A stretch of 40,345 nt of DNA from Bacillota bacterium. GTDB taxonomy: Bacteria; Bacillota; Clostridia; Lachnospirales; Cellulosilyticaceae. Position 1 is the first letter of the stretch. Each line of letters begins with the position of its first letter. Where the stretch lies: positions 1 to 40,345 of the forward strand of contig JAEZJJ010000064.1 in assembly GCA_023436395.1 (NCBI GenBank), given 5' to 3'. Below the pieces are notes generated by a model. It did not search any database, was not told the origin of the DNA, and worked only from the letters and a program-made list of their open reading frames with translations. Below, one piece after another: positions 15,172 through 23,501 of the stretch. A program made the translations under genes and the position numbers.

Positions 15172-18120
15172 ATGTCAAATTTAAATGAAAAAAAATGGAC
15201 AAAGCCTTATTTGCCAACTAGAAGTTTAGTACTTTGGGGGTGGTCAGATTCACACGAACCTAGCTTCTTAATTCTATATGGTGAACATCAATATAGTTCT
15301 ACTCCCACTTCTTCTTCTGATGAGTCTCCTAGTGGCAAAAAAACAGGGTTTTTTGGGACATTCTTTAACGCTTTATCAGGTAGTATTTCATCTAAAATTA
15401 TAAATTCTCTCTCAAGTAAGACCACTTCCTTCTTAGATGAGACTATCACTTATACACATTATGCTATTTTCACTGGACATCAAGGTCACTTTCCTCATTT
15501 TGAATCAGTCAAAATCATCACCGATCAAAACCATAAACAAATGTACTATAAGAAGGGGAACTCTTATAATCACTGGTATAATAAAACAGATAGTGTCGTA
15601 GAAAGTTTTAATACCTTAAAGGTACCTGTCACCTTCTCTTACTATTCCCAGCCTCCTTATGAATCCTATGTGCGTGAACTAGAAAAACACAACTTAGTCT
15701 TCCCTCATTTCACCTTAGCTAAGCATCCTAATGATTTTCTTAGCCTAAGTGGTGATGCTTTTACTTACTATCCTCTGGTTTCTCAGATTATTTCTCATCC
15801 TAAGCTATATATGCGTAAAAAGTACCTCTCTGAATTACTTGAAAAGAATCCTCCATTAGAAATTCTAGAGCTCCTCTTTAATCTAGGAAGCTGTGAACTT
15901 ATTTCTGGTATGTGTTTAGAGCTAGCAAAACTTAAAAATCCTATTTTACTTGAAACAGCCAAGGCATTTATTTTAAATCCTGTGAATTTGGGTAGTCAAA
16001 GTTATAACGAAGGCGTTCTTCGTTGTATCAATATCTATATACAAACCTTAGACCCAGTGCAAAAAGCAGCACGTATAGAGACTATTTATAAAGATTTGCC
16101 TTTTGCTGATTTACCTCTTATTTGCATTAATGATCAACCTGTCCCTATGGGTAAACAATTTACTGGTGCACAGTATGCAAGTTTTGCTAATAATGTTTCT
16201 CTTCAAAAATCTTATAGGAGGTACAATCAGGAAACTCGTTCTTCTTGTGAACATCTTCGCTCACCTTTTTATGCAGTGGGTCCTTATACAGATGGTTATG
16301 ACTTTAATATCATAGCCTTTAAAAATACACTTCAAGAAGCTATTAGCTATGATTTAGCAGATGTAGTAGGTAAACTAGGGTACTATTTAGATGCTCCAAG
16401 ATTACGTTTTTACTTTAAAGCTTCTAGAAAAGCAAAGGCGTATCGTTATTTTATTAGTACTGTAAGACGTACCTTAGATGACTATGCTACCCATAACCCA
16501 AATCTTTTTGTCATAGCTCTGGAAACACTTTTAACTAGTTATACTCCTAATGATTATCTTTGTAAGTTTTCAGGAAACTTCCAGTACAACTATTTTATTA
16601 GTCACTTCCTTTATTATGACTTCACAGAAAAACCACCTACTTCTTGGACATCACGCTATAATTGGTTTAGAGAAGATCAACACCTTAAAAGTACCACTCG
16701 TCAAGAGAAGTATAAGGAAATTTGGAATCAACACTTAGATACTGTTGTTTCTATTGCAAGCCGCTCCACTATACCTGTTATTCAAAAAGCATGCTATTAC
16801 ATATTAAAAGAATCACCCTCTACTATGGAACTTATTAGAGGTCTTTCACATAGTCAGTTAATTACTCTCAGTCAATCAGACTATAAACCGCTTGCTCAGT
16901 TCTTTATGACTCACTTAAATGATAGAATAAATTCTTTTATCACCCCTGAACCTAGTTTACTTCTAGCTCTGATGGATACACCTTATGACACTATTCATCA
17001 ACTTGCCTTAGATCAACTTCATAATAATAACGCCTTGATTACACCAGATTTTCTAGCACAATGTTTTTTACTTACTTATGGTGAAAGTTGGCTAGAATTT
17101 CTAACTTCACAATTATTACAGCTTACTCCTGAGCAGTATAGTGACTTTATAGTAGCCTTATCTCATCAACTTCTAAAACCAACTACAGTAGTACCTTCAC
17201 TCTCTTTAGTCCTAGAGGAACTACTTATTAATAGCTGCTCTAAATTAGAACAACTTCATTTAGAATCTGCTAAAAAAATAATGAAGATCATTAGGCAAGT
17301 CCTTAAAGATGTTCCAGCACTTTCTGAAAGTCTTATCACTTATTTTGAAGGGCTTATTTTTGCCTTTGATTACACTATTTTAGAGACTCTACTTGAAGAT
17401 GATATACCTTGTAATAATGAACTGCCTATTTCTATATGCCAAAAATCTATCTTAGACTTGCTATTGGCAATTCAAACAAAATCATTACCTTCTGATAGTA
17501 CTTTTAAAACTATTTTAGAAAAAGGAAATTCACCACTGGTCAAAACACTTATTCATTTACTAGATACATTTCAAAATGATTTAAGTAATAGACCAACTTT
17601 ACTTCTTCTTATGTTAGAGTCTGATGTGGTTTATCTTAATGAACTTGCTAGTACTGTCTTTGAAAAATTAACAAATGAAAAGGCTATCCTTAGCCATCAA
17701 TTCTTATTAGATTCACCACTTCCTAAGGTGCATCAATATGGATTAAAACAACTAGAAATACGCTATGGTGATTTCATCCCCAATACTTTCATCGTTCAAC
17801 TCCTAGAGCACCCTCATAAGGAGGTTAAAAACTTTATTAGTCAAAAAATTGATAGTGCTATAGCCAATATCGATCCCCATCATAGGGAACTCTTTATGTA
17901 CTATGTTAAAACACTTTTATTACTTCCTAATAAAATCTCCAAAGGTAAAGATGCGCTTTATAGCTTACTCCCAGCTTTTGTTTCACTCAATCCTGACTAT
18001 AGAGAGCAAGTAGAAACCATGCTTTTATCCATAGGAGGTTCTAATATTAAACGTGATAGTGAACGCGCTTTAATGAGCCTTGCTCAAATCAGAAAGGAGA
18101 CTTTAACTTATGAAGGTTAA
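15172..18120 (+). CDS. Large HEAT/ARM-like alpha-solenoid protein of the RT operon
   Basis: 982 residues, no signal peptide or membrane helix. The N-terminal ~170 residues are a non-helical domain (PTRSLVLWGWSDSHEPSFLILYGEH) interrupted by a Ser/Gly-rich stretch. The rest is almost entirely helical, with HEAT-type units such as LLALMDTPYDTIHQLALDQL, LLDSPLPKVHQYGLKQLEIRYGD and QLLEHPHKEVKNFISQKI. No nuclease, ATPase or protease motif is visible. First gene of a three-gene operon: its last 11 nt overlap the SWIM gene. Ribosome binding site AAGGTAGG. In retron-like systems the non-RT proteins are usually effector and controller; this one may be a scaffold or effector (inference). Confidence 0.8.
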   Translation: MSNLNEKKWTKPYLPTRSLVLWGWSDSHEPSFLILYGEHQYSSTPTSSSDESPSGKKTGFFGTFFNALSGSISSKIINSLSSKTTSFLDETITYTHYAIFTGHQGHFPHFESVKIITDQNHKQMYYKKGNSYNHWYNKTDSVVESFNTLKVPVTFSYYSQPPYESYVRELEKHNLVFPHFTLAKHPNDFLSLSGDAFTYYPLVSQIISHPKLYMRKKYLSELLEKNPPLEILELLFNLGSCELISGMCLELAKLKNPILLETAKAFILNPVNLGSQSYNEGVLRCINIYIQTLDPVQKAARIETIYKDLPFADLPLICINDQPVPMGKQFTGAQYASFANNVSLQKSYRRYNQETRSSCEHLRSPFYAVGPYTDGYDFNIIAFKNTLQEAISYDLADVVGKLGYYLDAPRLRFYFKASRKAKAYRYFISTVRRTLDDYATHNPNLFVIALETLLTSYTPNDYLCKFSGNFQYNYFISHFLYYDFTEKPPTSWTSRYNWFREDQHLKSTTRQEKYKEIWNQHLDTVVSIASRSTIPVIQKACYYILKESPSTMELIRGLSHSQLITLSQSDYKPLAQFFMTHLNDRINSFITPEPSLLLALMDTPYDTIHQLALDQLHNNNALITPDFLAQCFLLTYGESWLEFLTSQLLQLTPEQYSDFIVALSHQLLKPTTVVPSLSLVLEELLINSCSKLEQLHLESAKKIMKIIRQVLKDVPALSESLITYFEGLIFAFDYTILETLLEDDIPCNNELPISICQKSILDLLLAIQTKSLPSDSTFKTILEKGNSPLVKTLIHLLDTFQNDLSNRPTLLLLMLESDVVYLNELASTVFEKLTNEKAILSHQFLLDSPLPKVHQYGLKQLEIRYGDFIPNTFIVQLLEHPHKEVKNFISQKIDSAIANIDPHHRELFMYYVKTLLLLPNKISKGKDALYSLLPAFVSLNPDYREQVETMLLSIGGSNIKRDSERALMSLAQIRKETLTYEG

Positions 18121-19885
18121 CTATGAGTATGCCAGCCCTTCTATTTGCTCTATGGAAGATAATCAAACAACCCTAGGCCTTAGCCCCGATCGTTCTAGAA
18201 GTGAACTCGTTTCTTTCTTGGGCCGATTAAAGCACCCTCTCGTCTTCCGGGATGCTATGCTAATGCTTCGTGAAATTGTAGTCTCTGATGCTAGAACCAC
18301 AAAAAAAGAACGTGTAGAATTCTTTGACTGGTTGGACCGTGAAATCGAACGCCGTGTAGTCTTATATGAGCAATATGCACCCCATCTCCGCGCCTCTCTT
18401 TCTAAAAATATAGATGCTACCTTAAATGAACTTAGCCAAAAAGATGAGAAAATAGCAAAACTACTAGAAATTAAATCCACTCTCCAAAAAGAATTAGATG
18501 CTTTGGATGTCTGGAAAGACTACAATAAATTAGAACGTAGCTTTTGGCAGTATATTAAAAATAAAAACTTAGATCTCTGGTATGTACTAGATCCTGTCAT
18601 TACTGTCCATAAAGATCAAGTCACCTTCGAAGCCTTTTCATTAGATGAATCTATTTATGGTATCTTGTCTATTGATATGAGTGAATTTGAACTTCTAGCT
18701 CCACCTCAGTTAGGAACAACTAATATTGACTTTTCCTATAAACTCGCTAAGGAAATCGAACGTTTTCGTACTTATAATGAAGTCATTCTTTCTGTTAATC
18801 CTAATGGTTTTGCAGTAGAACAAGGAACATTACCTTCTCATTTAGAGAAGAAAGTTGATCTCCCAGAAACTTGGATTAAAGGCTTTAATCAAGTCTCTGC
18901 TGCTGCTAGTCTAGATGGACTGGAACTGGAACTTTCTCCAGTAGACTTCTACGATATCTGTAGCTTTTTAAGAAGATACAAGGCCCATAAAAGTCCACGG
19001 TATATGAAATGGATACTCACTCCACAAAAACCAATAGAGATTGTATTTGAACCCTTTGGGATTAGCCTTATCCTCCAAACCATTTATAGAGGTAATACCA
19101 AGCGTGAAGAAAAAATTTGGGGTAGACGACGTTTTCTAGTGACCGAAAAACTCATTCCTCTTGCTAAAAGTTTCAAAGTGAGGCTCCTAGGTTTTGGCAT
19201 GCCCCATTTCATCACTGCCGATTTAGGGACTATGAAACTTACTATCGGTCTATCCTCTTGGTCAAGTAATGATTGGGTAAAAGGTACTGCCTTTAATATA
19301 ATGGCTGGATTTATAGGTGAAGGTAACTACCCAAAAATCTATGAACTACTTAAGGAAGAGCGTGCTTTAAGCTTCGAGAAAGCTTACGAATTAATAAGTG
19401 AAGATACTAAAACTATTACCAAAGCAGGGATTGGGCATCTCTTTAAGCGGGGTGAAGGTTACTTTGACCTTTCAAATCATTCCATTCGCTTTAGGCAGCT
19501 TTATAATATGCCACTCCCTCCATCCCTATATCAAACTACTGATTTAGAAACTCAAGTGCAAAATCATATCAATGAAGGAATGGATCAGTTTACCGTAGAG
19601 GCTGATGAAAATAAGCTTTATACTTTTACTCATCATTTACACATGCCAAATGAAAAATATCATAAAGAATTCATTTTTACCGACACTACTCTCTCCATTA
19701 ATAATGATGGCGAAATTTGCTCATTAAATTGTACTTGTAAATCCTTTAAAAAAGGGTCTAGAAATATTTCTGCTCCTTGCGCCCATATTCTAGCTCTTTA
19801 TATTGCCTCTTCTAAGTTCCTAAGGGTTAATTTAGAACCACACAAGGTATATAAAATAAATGATATTATGGAGATACTGCTATGA
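18110..19885 (+). CDS. SWIM zinc-finger protein of the RT operon
   Basis: 591 residues, soluble. The SWIM finger is at Cys541-x-Cys543-x13-Cys557-x-His559 (NCTCKSF..APCAH), a zinc-binding module often found with DNA- or protein-binding functions. The N-terminal ~130 residues are helical with a coiled coil (ATLNELSQKDEKIAKLLEIKSTLQKEL). The middle ~350 residues form a mixed domain I do not recognise, with basic patches (GRRRFLVTEK). Start ATG overlaps the HEAT gene by 11 nt behind AAAGGAG; the stop overlaps the RT start as ATGA, so all three genes are translationally coupled. Probably an accessory or effector of the system. Family identity beyond the SWIM motif is open. Confidence 0.85.
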   Translation: MKVNYEYASPSICSMEDNQTTLGLSPDRSRSELVSFLGRLKHPLVFRDAMLMLREIVVSDARTTKKERVEFFDWLDREIERRVVLYEQYAPHLRASLSKNIDATLNELSQKDEKIAKLLEIKSTLQKELDALDVWKDYNKLERSFWQYIKNKNLDLWYVLDPVITVHKDQVTFEAFSLDESIYGILSIDMSEFELLAPPQLGTTNIDFSYKLAKEIERFRTYNEVILSVNPNGFAVEQGTLPSHLEKKVDLPETWIKGFNQVSAAASLDGLELELSPVDFYDICSFLRRYKAHKSPRYMKWILTPQKPIEIVFEPFGISLILQTIYRGNTKREEKIWGRRRFLVTEKLIPLAKSFKVRLLGFGMPHFITADLGTMKLTIGLSSWSSNDWVKGTAFNIMAGFIGEGNYPKIYELLKEERALSFEKAYELISEDTKTITKAGIGHLFKRGEGYFDLSNHSIRFRQLYNMPLPPSLYQTTDLETQVQNHINEGMDQFTVEADENKLYTFTHHLHMPNEKYHKEFIFTDTTLSINNDGEICSLNCTCKSFKKGSRNISAPCAHILALYIASSKFLRVNLEPHKVYKINDIMEILL

Positions 19886-21369
19886 TGAATCAATCACAAA
19901 ATCAACGACAAATTTATCGAAATCAAGTTGCAACGCAAGGCAAAAAAGAGTTTACCCTCCAAAAGATACTAGAATATGGTTTTTGGCCAAAACACCTTCC
20001 CACTCCTTACGAGAGGCAATCAAACGAAACAAAGGAAGATTATGAAAAGAGAAAAGCCCTTCTTAAAGAATACGAAAAACTAAGTAGTGATTTAAGCAAA
20101 CTTTATGAAGAAAAAGAAGAGATTAATGAAAAGCTTAAATCCCTTGAGAAAAAATATAATACTACTTGGGACTACGAAAAAATTCGAAGGGATATTGCTC
20201 AAACCATTATGACTGAGTCTATTTTAAGACGTACAGAGCGTAAGAAAGCACGAGAACTTGCAAAAGCTATTAGAGCTGCCAACTGGCAAGAAACAAAATC
20301 TCATACGATTGTTTATGTTGGCAAAGGCTACTCCTCTGCTCTAGAAGATAAAACAACTCACCTAGACCGACTTACTACTTTAGGCTTACCACTTATTGAA
20401 ACAGATAAGGAATTGGCTGATTTCCTAGGAATCACTTACAAACAGCTTAGATTTCTTACTTTTCATCGGGATGTGGTTACTATGGATCATTACCACCATT
20501 ACCAGATTCCAAAGAAAAAGGGAGGATTTCGCTCTATTGCCGCACCTAAACCGCTGCTTAAACAAATTCAACGCAAAATATTAGCTGACATTCTAGAAAA
20601 AATCCCTATTACAGAAGAAACACATGGTTTTGTAAAAGGCCGTTCTGTTATTTCTAGTGCTAAAGTGCATGTCACGGCGCCTACTTTACTCATTACTATG
20701 GATGTAGAAAACTTCTTTCCTAGTATCACCTTTGAACGTGTAAGAGGGATGTATAAAAACTTTGGGTATTCAGGATATATTGCTTCTCTTCTTGCCATGC
20801 TCTGTACTTACTGTGAACGTATGGCTATAGATGTGGGAGGCATTATAAAATATGTTAGAACATCTGCTAGAATATTACCTCAAGGTTCTCCTGCTAGTCC
20901 TATGATTACCAATATTATTTGTAAAAATCTTGATTATCGTTTGAATGGACTAGCTAAAAAATATGAGCTTACCTATACCAGATATGCTGACGATATGAGC
21001 TTTACCTATCATGGAGATGAAAGCACTTTAAAACTTAATCAATTTCTAGCTCTAACTAAAATCATTACAAAAGATGAAGGTTTCTCTATTAAAGCTTCTA
21101 AAACTAAAATACTTCACCCTCATAATAGGCAGTGTCTTACAGGTATTGTTATCAATCATGAAACCATAGGTGTACCCAAGAAATGGTTAAAAAATCTTCG
21201 TGCAGCACTACATCACTTAAGCCTACTAAAAGCTAACAATGAACCTATCCCTTCTTCTCTCATTTATGAGGTTAAAGGGAAACTCTCTTGGTTAAAAAGT
21301 GTCAACGAAGAACGTTATTCTACTATCCTTGAAATAGGTTCTACTTTAATTTCTTCCTTCGAAGAATAA
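19882..21369 (+). CDS. Retron-type reverse transcriptase
   Basis: 495 residues. Residues 1-165 are an unusual N-terminal extension with a coiled coil (about 50-92) and a GFWP motif. The RT core runs from about 170: motif A LITMDVENFFPSI (Asp274), motif B LPQGSPASP (333-340), motif C YADD (368-371), motif D GFSIKASKTK. Two retron-specific signatures are recognisable in variant form: region X as SAKVH (259-263, for NAxxH) and region Y as LTG (419-421, for VTG). All catalytic Asp residues are intact. No maturase or endonuclease domain, so not a group II intron protein. The start overlaps the SWIM stop by 4 nt. A structured RNA with its own promoter follows 100 nt downstream. Confidence 0.93.
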   Translation: MMNQSQNQRQIYRNQVATQGKKEFTLQKILEYGFWPKHLPTPYERQSNETKEDYEKRKALLKEYEKLSSDLSKLYEEKEEINEKLKSLEKKYNTTWDYEKIRRDIAQTIMTESILRRTERKKARELAKAIRAANWQETKSHTIVYVGKGYSSALEDKTTHLDRLTTLGLPLIETDKELADFLGITYKQLRFLTFHRDVVTMDHYHHYQIPKKKGGFRSIAAPKPLLKQIQRKILADILEKIPITEETHGFVKGRSVISSAKVHVTAPTLLITMDVENFFPSITFERVRGMYKNFGYSGYIASLLAMLCTYCERMAIDVGGIIKYVRTSARILPQGSPASPMITNIICKNLDYRLNGLAKKYELTYTRYADDMSFTYHGDESTLKLNQFLALTKIITKDEGFSIKASKTKILHPHNRQCLTGIVINHETIGVPKKWLKNLRAALHHLSLLKANNEPIPSSLIYEVKGKLSWLKSVNEERYSTILEIGSTLISSFEE

Positions 21370-21390
21370 TACCTTAACTCCCAGAAATTT

Positions 21391-21426
21391 ATATTTCAAT
21401 TATTTGTGTATATTTATTTGAAATAT
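21391..21426. repeat. 9-bp inverted repeat flanking the ncRNA -35 box
   Basis: ATATTTCAA (21391-21399) and TTGAAATAT (21418-21426) are exact reverse complements with an 18-nt spacer. The right arm includes the -35 hexamer of the downstream promoter, so it may be an operator or a weak RT mRNA terminator. Confidence 0.45.
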
Positions 21427-21446
21427 CAGGTTTTTCATGTTAGAAT
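21418..21446 (+). promoter_or_regulatory. Promoter of the candidate retron RNA
   Basis: TTGAAA (21418-21423), 17-bp spacer, TAGAAT (21441-21446) with an extended TG motif at 21438-21439. Predicted transcription start is near 21453, just before the left complementary end of the structured RNA. Confidence 0.7.
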
Positions 21447-21452
21447 TAATTT

Positions 21453-21664
21453 ACTAGATTATTAATTGATAAGTTTCTTGGCCTTTTTGCTACGGTGCTT
21501 CGCCGTGGTCGTTTAATATCACTCATACATCACCAGGCTCTGCGCAATTCGCTACGCTGCCACTACAGTGCACATTTAAAACCGATCCTACGGTGATGTG
21601 ACTGTAGTGGCGCTACGCTGAAGTGTCATAACCTAATCATTGACTTGTTAGCAAGAAACTTGTA
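21453..21664 (+). ncRNA. Candidate retron msr-msd RNA downstream of the RT
   Basis: The ends pair: 21469-21480 with 652-663 of the same kb (ATAAGTTTCTTG against CAAGAAACTTGT; ten perfect pairs plus one G-U), like retron a1/a2. Then comes an 8-bp hairpin at 21490-21508 (loop CTT), and a long hairpin at 21559-21611: 11 perfect pairs (559-569/601-611), 5 more (571-575/596-600) and an ACCG/CGGT tip, as expected for an msd. An alternative 8-bp pairing, 21527-21534 with 21592-21599, competes with the long hairpin. The octamer CTACGSTG occurs four times. It has its own promoter and a strong terminator. The position 3' of the RT gene is unusual, and a mobile palindromic repeat is the main alternative. 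Confidence 0.6.
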
Positions 21665-21715
21665 TAGAAGAAATGCCCCAAAACTACCTACTAGTTTTGG
21701 GGCATTTCTTCTATA
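21663..21715. terminator. Strong bidirectional terminator, candidate ncRNA / serS
   Basis: 24-bp perfect stem (21663-21686 with 21692-21715), 5-nt loop, GCCCC/GGGGC core with AAGAAAT/ATTTCTT flanks. It closes the ncRNA transcript on the plus strand and serS on the minus strand. Confidence 0.9.
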
Positions 21716-21733
21716 AGCTTATTTTAAGACTAT

Positions 21734-23017
21734 TTATTGAACTTCAATTTTAGTTTTTCCACCCATATATGGACGAAGTGCTTCTGGAATATTAACGGAA
21801 CCATCTTCATTTAAGTTGTTTTCTAAGAAAGCAATAAGCATTCTAGGTGGTGCTACTACTGTGTTGTTAAGTGTATGTGCGAAGTATTTACCTTCTTCAC
21901 CATTTACACGGATTTTTAAGCGGCGTGCTTGTGCATCTCCAAGATTTGAGCAGCTTCCTACTTCAAAGTATTTTTGTTGTCTTGGAGACCAAGCTTCTAC
22001 GTCAATAGATTTTACTTTAAGGTCTGCAAGGTCACCTGAACAGCATTCAAGTGTTCTTACTGGTATATCTAAAGTACGGAAGAAATCTACTGTATTTTGC
22101 CATAATTTTTCAAACCACATTGGGCTTTCTTCTGGCTTACATACTACGATCATTTCTTGTTTTTCAAATTGGTGAATACGGTATACACCTCTTTCTTCAA
22201 TACCGTGAGCACCTTTTTCTTTTCTAAAGCATGGTGAATAACTTGTAAGTGTTTGAGGTAATTGTTCTTCTGGAAGGATGGTATCAATGAATTTACCAAT
22301 CATAGAGTGTTCACTTGTTCCAATAAGGTATAAGTCTTCCCCTTCGATTTTGTACATCATAGCATCCATTTCATCGAAGCTCATAACACCAGTCACTACG
22401 TTGCTACGAATCATATAAGGTGGAATACAGTAAGTAAACCCACGGTCAATCATAAAGTCTCTTGCATAAGAAATAATACTAGAATGTAATCTTGCAATAT
22501 CTCCCATTAAATAATAGAAGCCACTACCTGCTACTTTACGTGCACTTTCTAAATCAATACCACTTAATTTCTCCATAATATCTGTGTGATATGGAATCTC
22601 ATAATCTGGTACTACTGGTTCTCCATAACGTTGTACTTCTACGTTTTCACTATCATCTTTACCAATAGGAACAGTTGGATCAATGATATTTGGAATTGTC
22701 ATCATGATTGTCTTAATTTTTTCTTCAAGCTCTGCTTCTTTTTGAGAAAGCTCTTCTAAACGTTCTGATTCAGCTGTAACTTTTTTCTTAAGTTCTTCTG
22801 CTTCTTCTCTCTTACCTTGCGCCATGAGCCCACCAATTTGCTTTGAAATTTTATTACGGTCAGCTCTTAAGCTCTCAGCTTCTTGCTTTACATTTCTATT
22901 CTCTAAATCTAAAGCAATGACTTCATCTACTAAAGGTAGTTTTCTATCTTGAAACTTATTTTTAATATTTTGTTTTACAAGCTCTGGATTTTCGCGTACA
23001 AATTTTAAATCTAACAT
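21734..23017 (-). CDS. serS: Seryl-tRNA synthetase
   Basis: 427 residues, the usual length. Charges tRNA-Ser with serine, ATP-dependent, cytoplasmic. The N-terminal tRNA-binding coiled-coil arm covers about residues 28-100 (RNVKQEAESLRADRNKISKQIGGLMAQGK...). The class II catalytic core has motif 2 in CFRKEKGAHGIEERGVYRIHQFEKQE and motif 3 in AHTLNNTVVAPPRMLIAFLENN; TSEHSMIG and CCSGDLADLKVKSIDVEAW are also typical. Start ATG at 23017 after AGGAGG. Preceded by a T-box, so expression should rise when tRNA-Ser is uncharged. Confidence 0.98.
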   Translation of the reverse strand: MLDLKFVRENPELVKQNIKNKFQDRKLPLVDEVIALDLENRNVKQEAESLRADRNKISKQIGGLMAQGKREEAEELKKKVTAESERLEELSQKEAELEEKIKTIMMTIPNIIDPTVPIGKDDSENVEVQRYGEPVVPDYEIPYHTDIMEKLSGIDLESARKVAGSGFYYLMGDIARLHSSIISYARDFMIDRGFTYCIPPYMIRSNVVTGVMSFDEMDAMMYKIEGEDLYLIGTSEHSMIGKFIDTILPEEQLPQTLTSYSPCFRKEKGAHGIEERGVYRIHQFEKQEMIVVCKPEESPMWFEKLWQNTVDFFRTLDIPVRTLECCSGDLADLKVKSIDVEAWSPRQQKYFEVGSCSNLGDAQARRLKIRVNGEEGKYFAHTLNNTVVAPPRMLIAFLENNLNEDGSVNIPEALRPYMGGKTKIEVQ

Positions 23018-23078
23018 GATTTCCTCCTAATAATTTAATTTATAAACTTACTTATTAAATGAATTAAATCAGTGCAAT

Positions 23079-23330
23079 AAAAAAATCCTTCTCCCCATAT
23101 CATATGGGACGAAAGGATTCCGTGTTGCCACCCAAATTGCCTACTTCCTCTACATACATAGCATTTCTGCCCCAAGTATTAAGTAGACCACTCTTTTAGT
23201 AGGATAAAGGGTACCAACCTTTCGATTTATCACCGACAGCTTCAAAAGTGGAAAGATTTAACCTTTCACCGATTCACACCAACCATCGGCTCTCTGTAGA
23301 AATTCATAAATCGTAGCTTTTGTCTAACGC
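23079..23330 (-). promoter_or_regulatory. T-box riboswitch of serS
   Basis: The minus-strand leader contains the T-box core GGGTGGCAACACGG (23120-23133), whose bulge pairs with the uncharged tRNA acceptor end. Next is the terminator, with stem AATCCTT..CCCATA against TATGGG..AAGGATT and a T7 run (about 23081-23125). Upstream, CGATTTAT/ATAAATCG closes Stem I, and the AGAGAGCCG segment fits the AG-bulge/loop E side. Serine codons AGC and UCG both occur near the 3' side of Stem I (AAGCTGTCGG); I cannot decide which is the specifier. It acts by transcription antitermination. Confidence 0.93.
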
Positions 23331-23501
23331 CATTTTTTCATTATTGCATCTGTTTTTTCTATATTATATTGCCTTTTATCATATTATACAAGTAAAATCT
23401 TATTTTTATACAATGATCTACTATTCTATTAGCCTTCTTGCTTCTAAAGTAGCAATAGATTTACTACTATCCTTACCATAAAACCTTAGCCATTTTTCAA
23501 T

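Noticed and set aside
19882..21369. RT as a group II intron maturase or diversity-generating RT
   Set aside because: No maturase/endonuclease domain or intron RNA domains nearby, no variable-repeat/template-repeat pair seen, and retron-like X and Y motifs are present.
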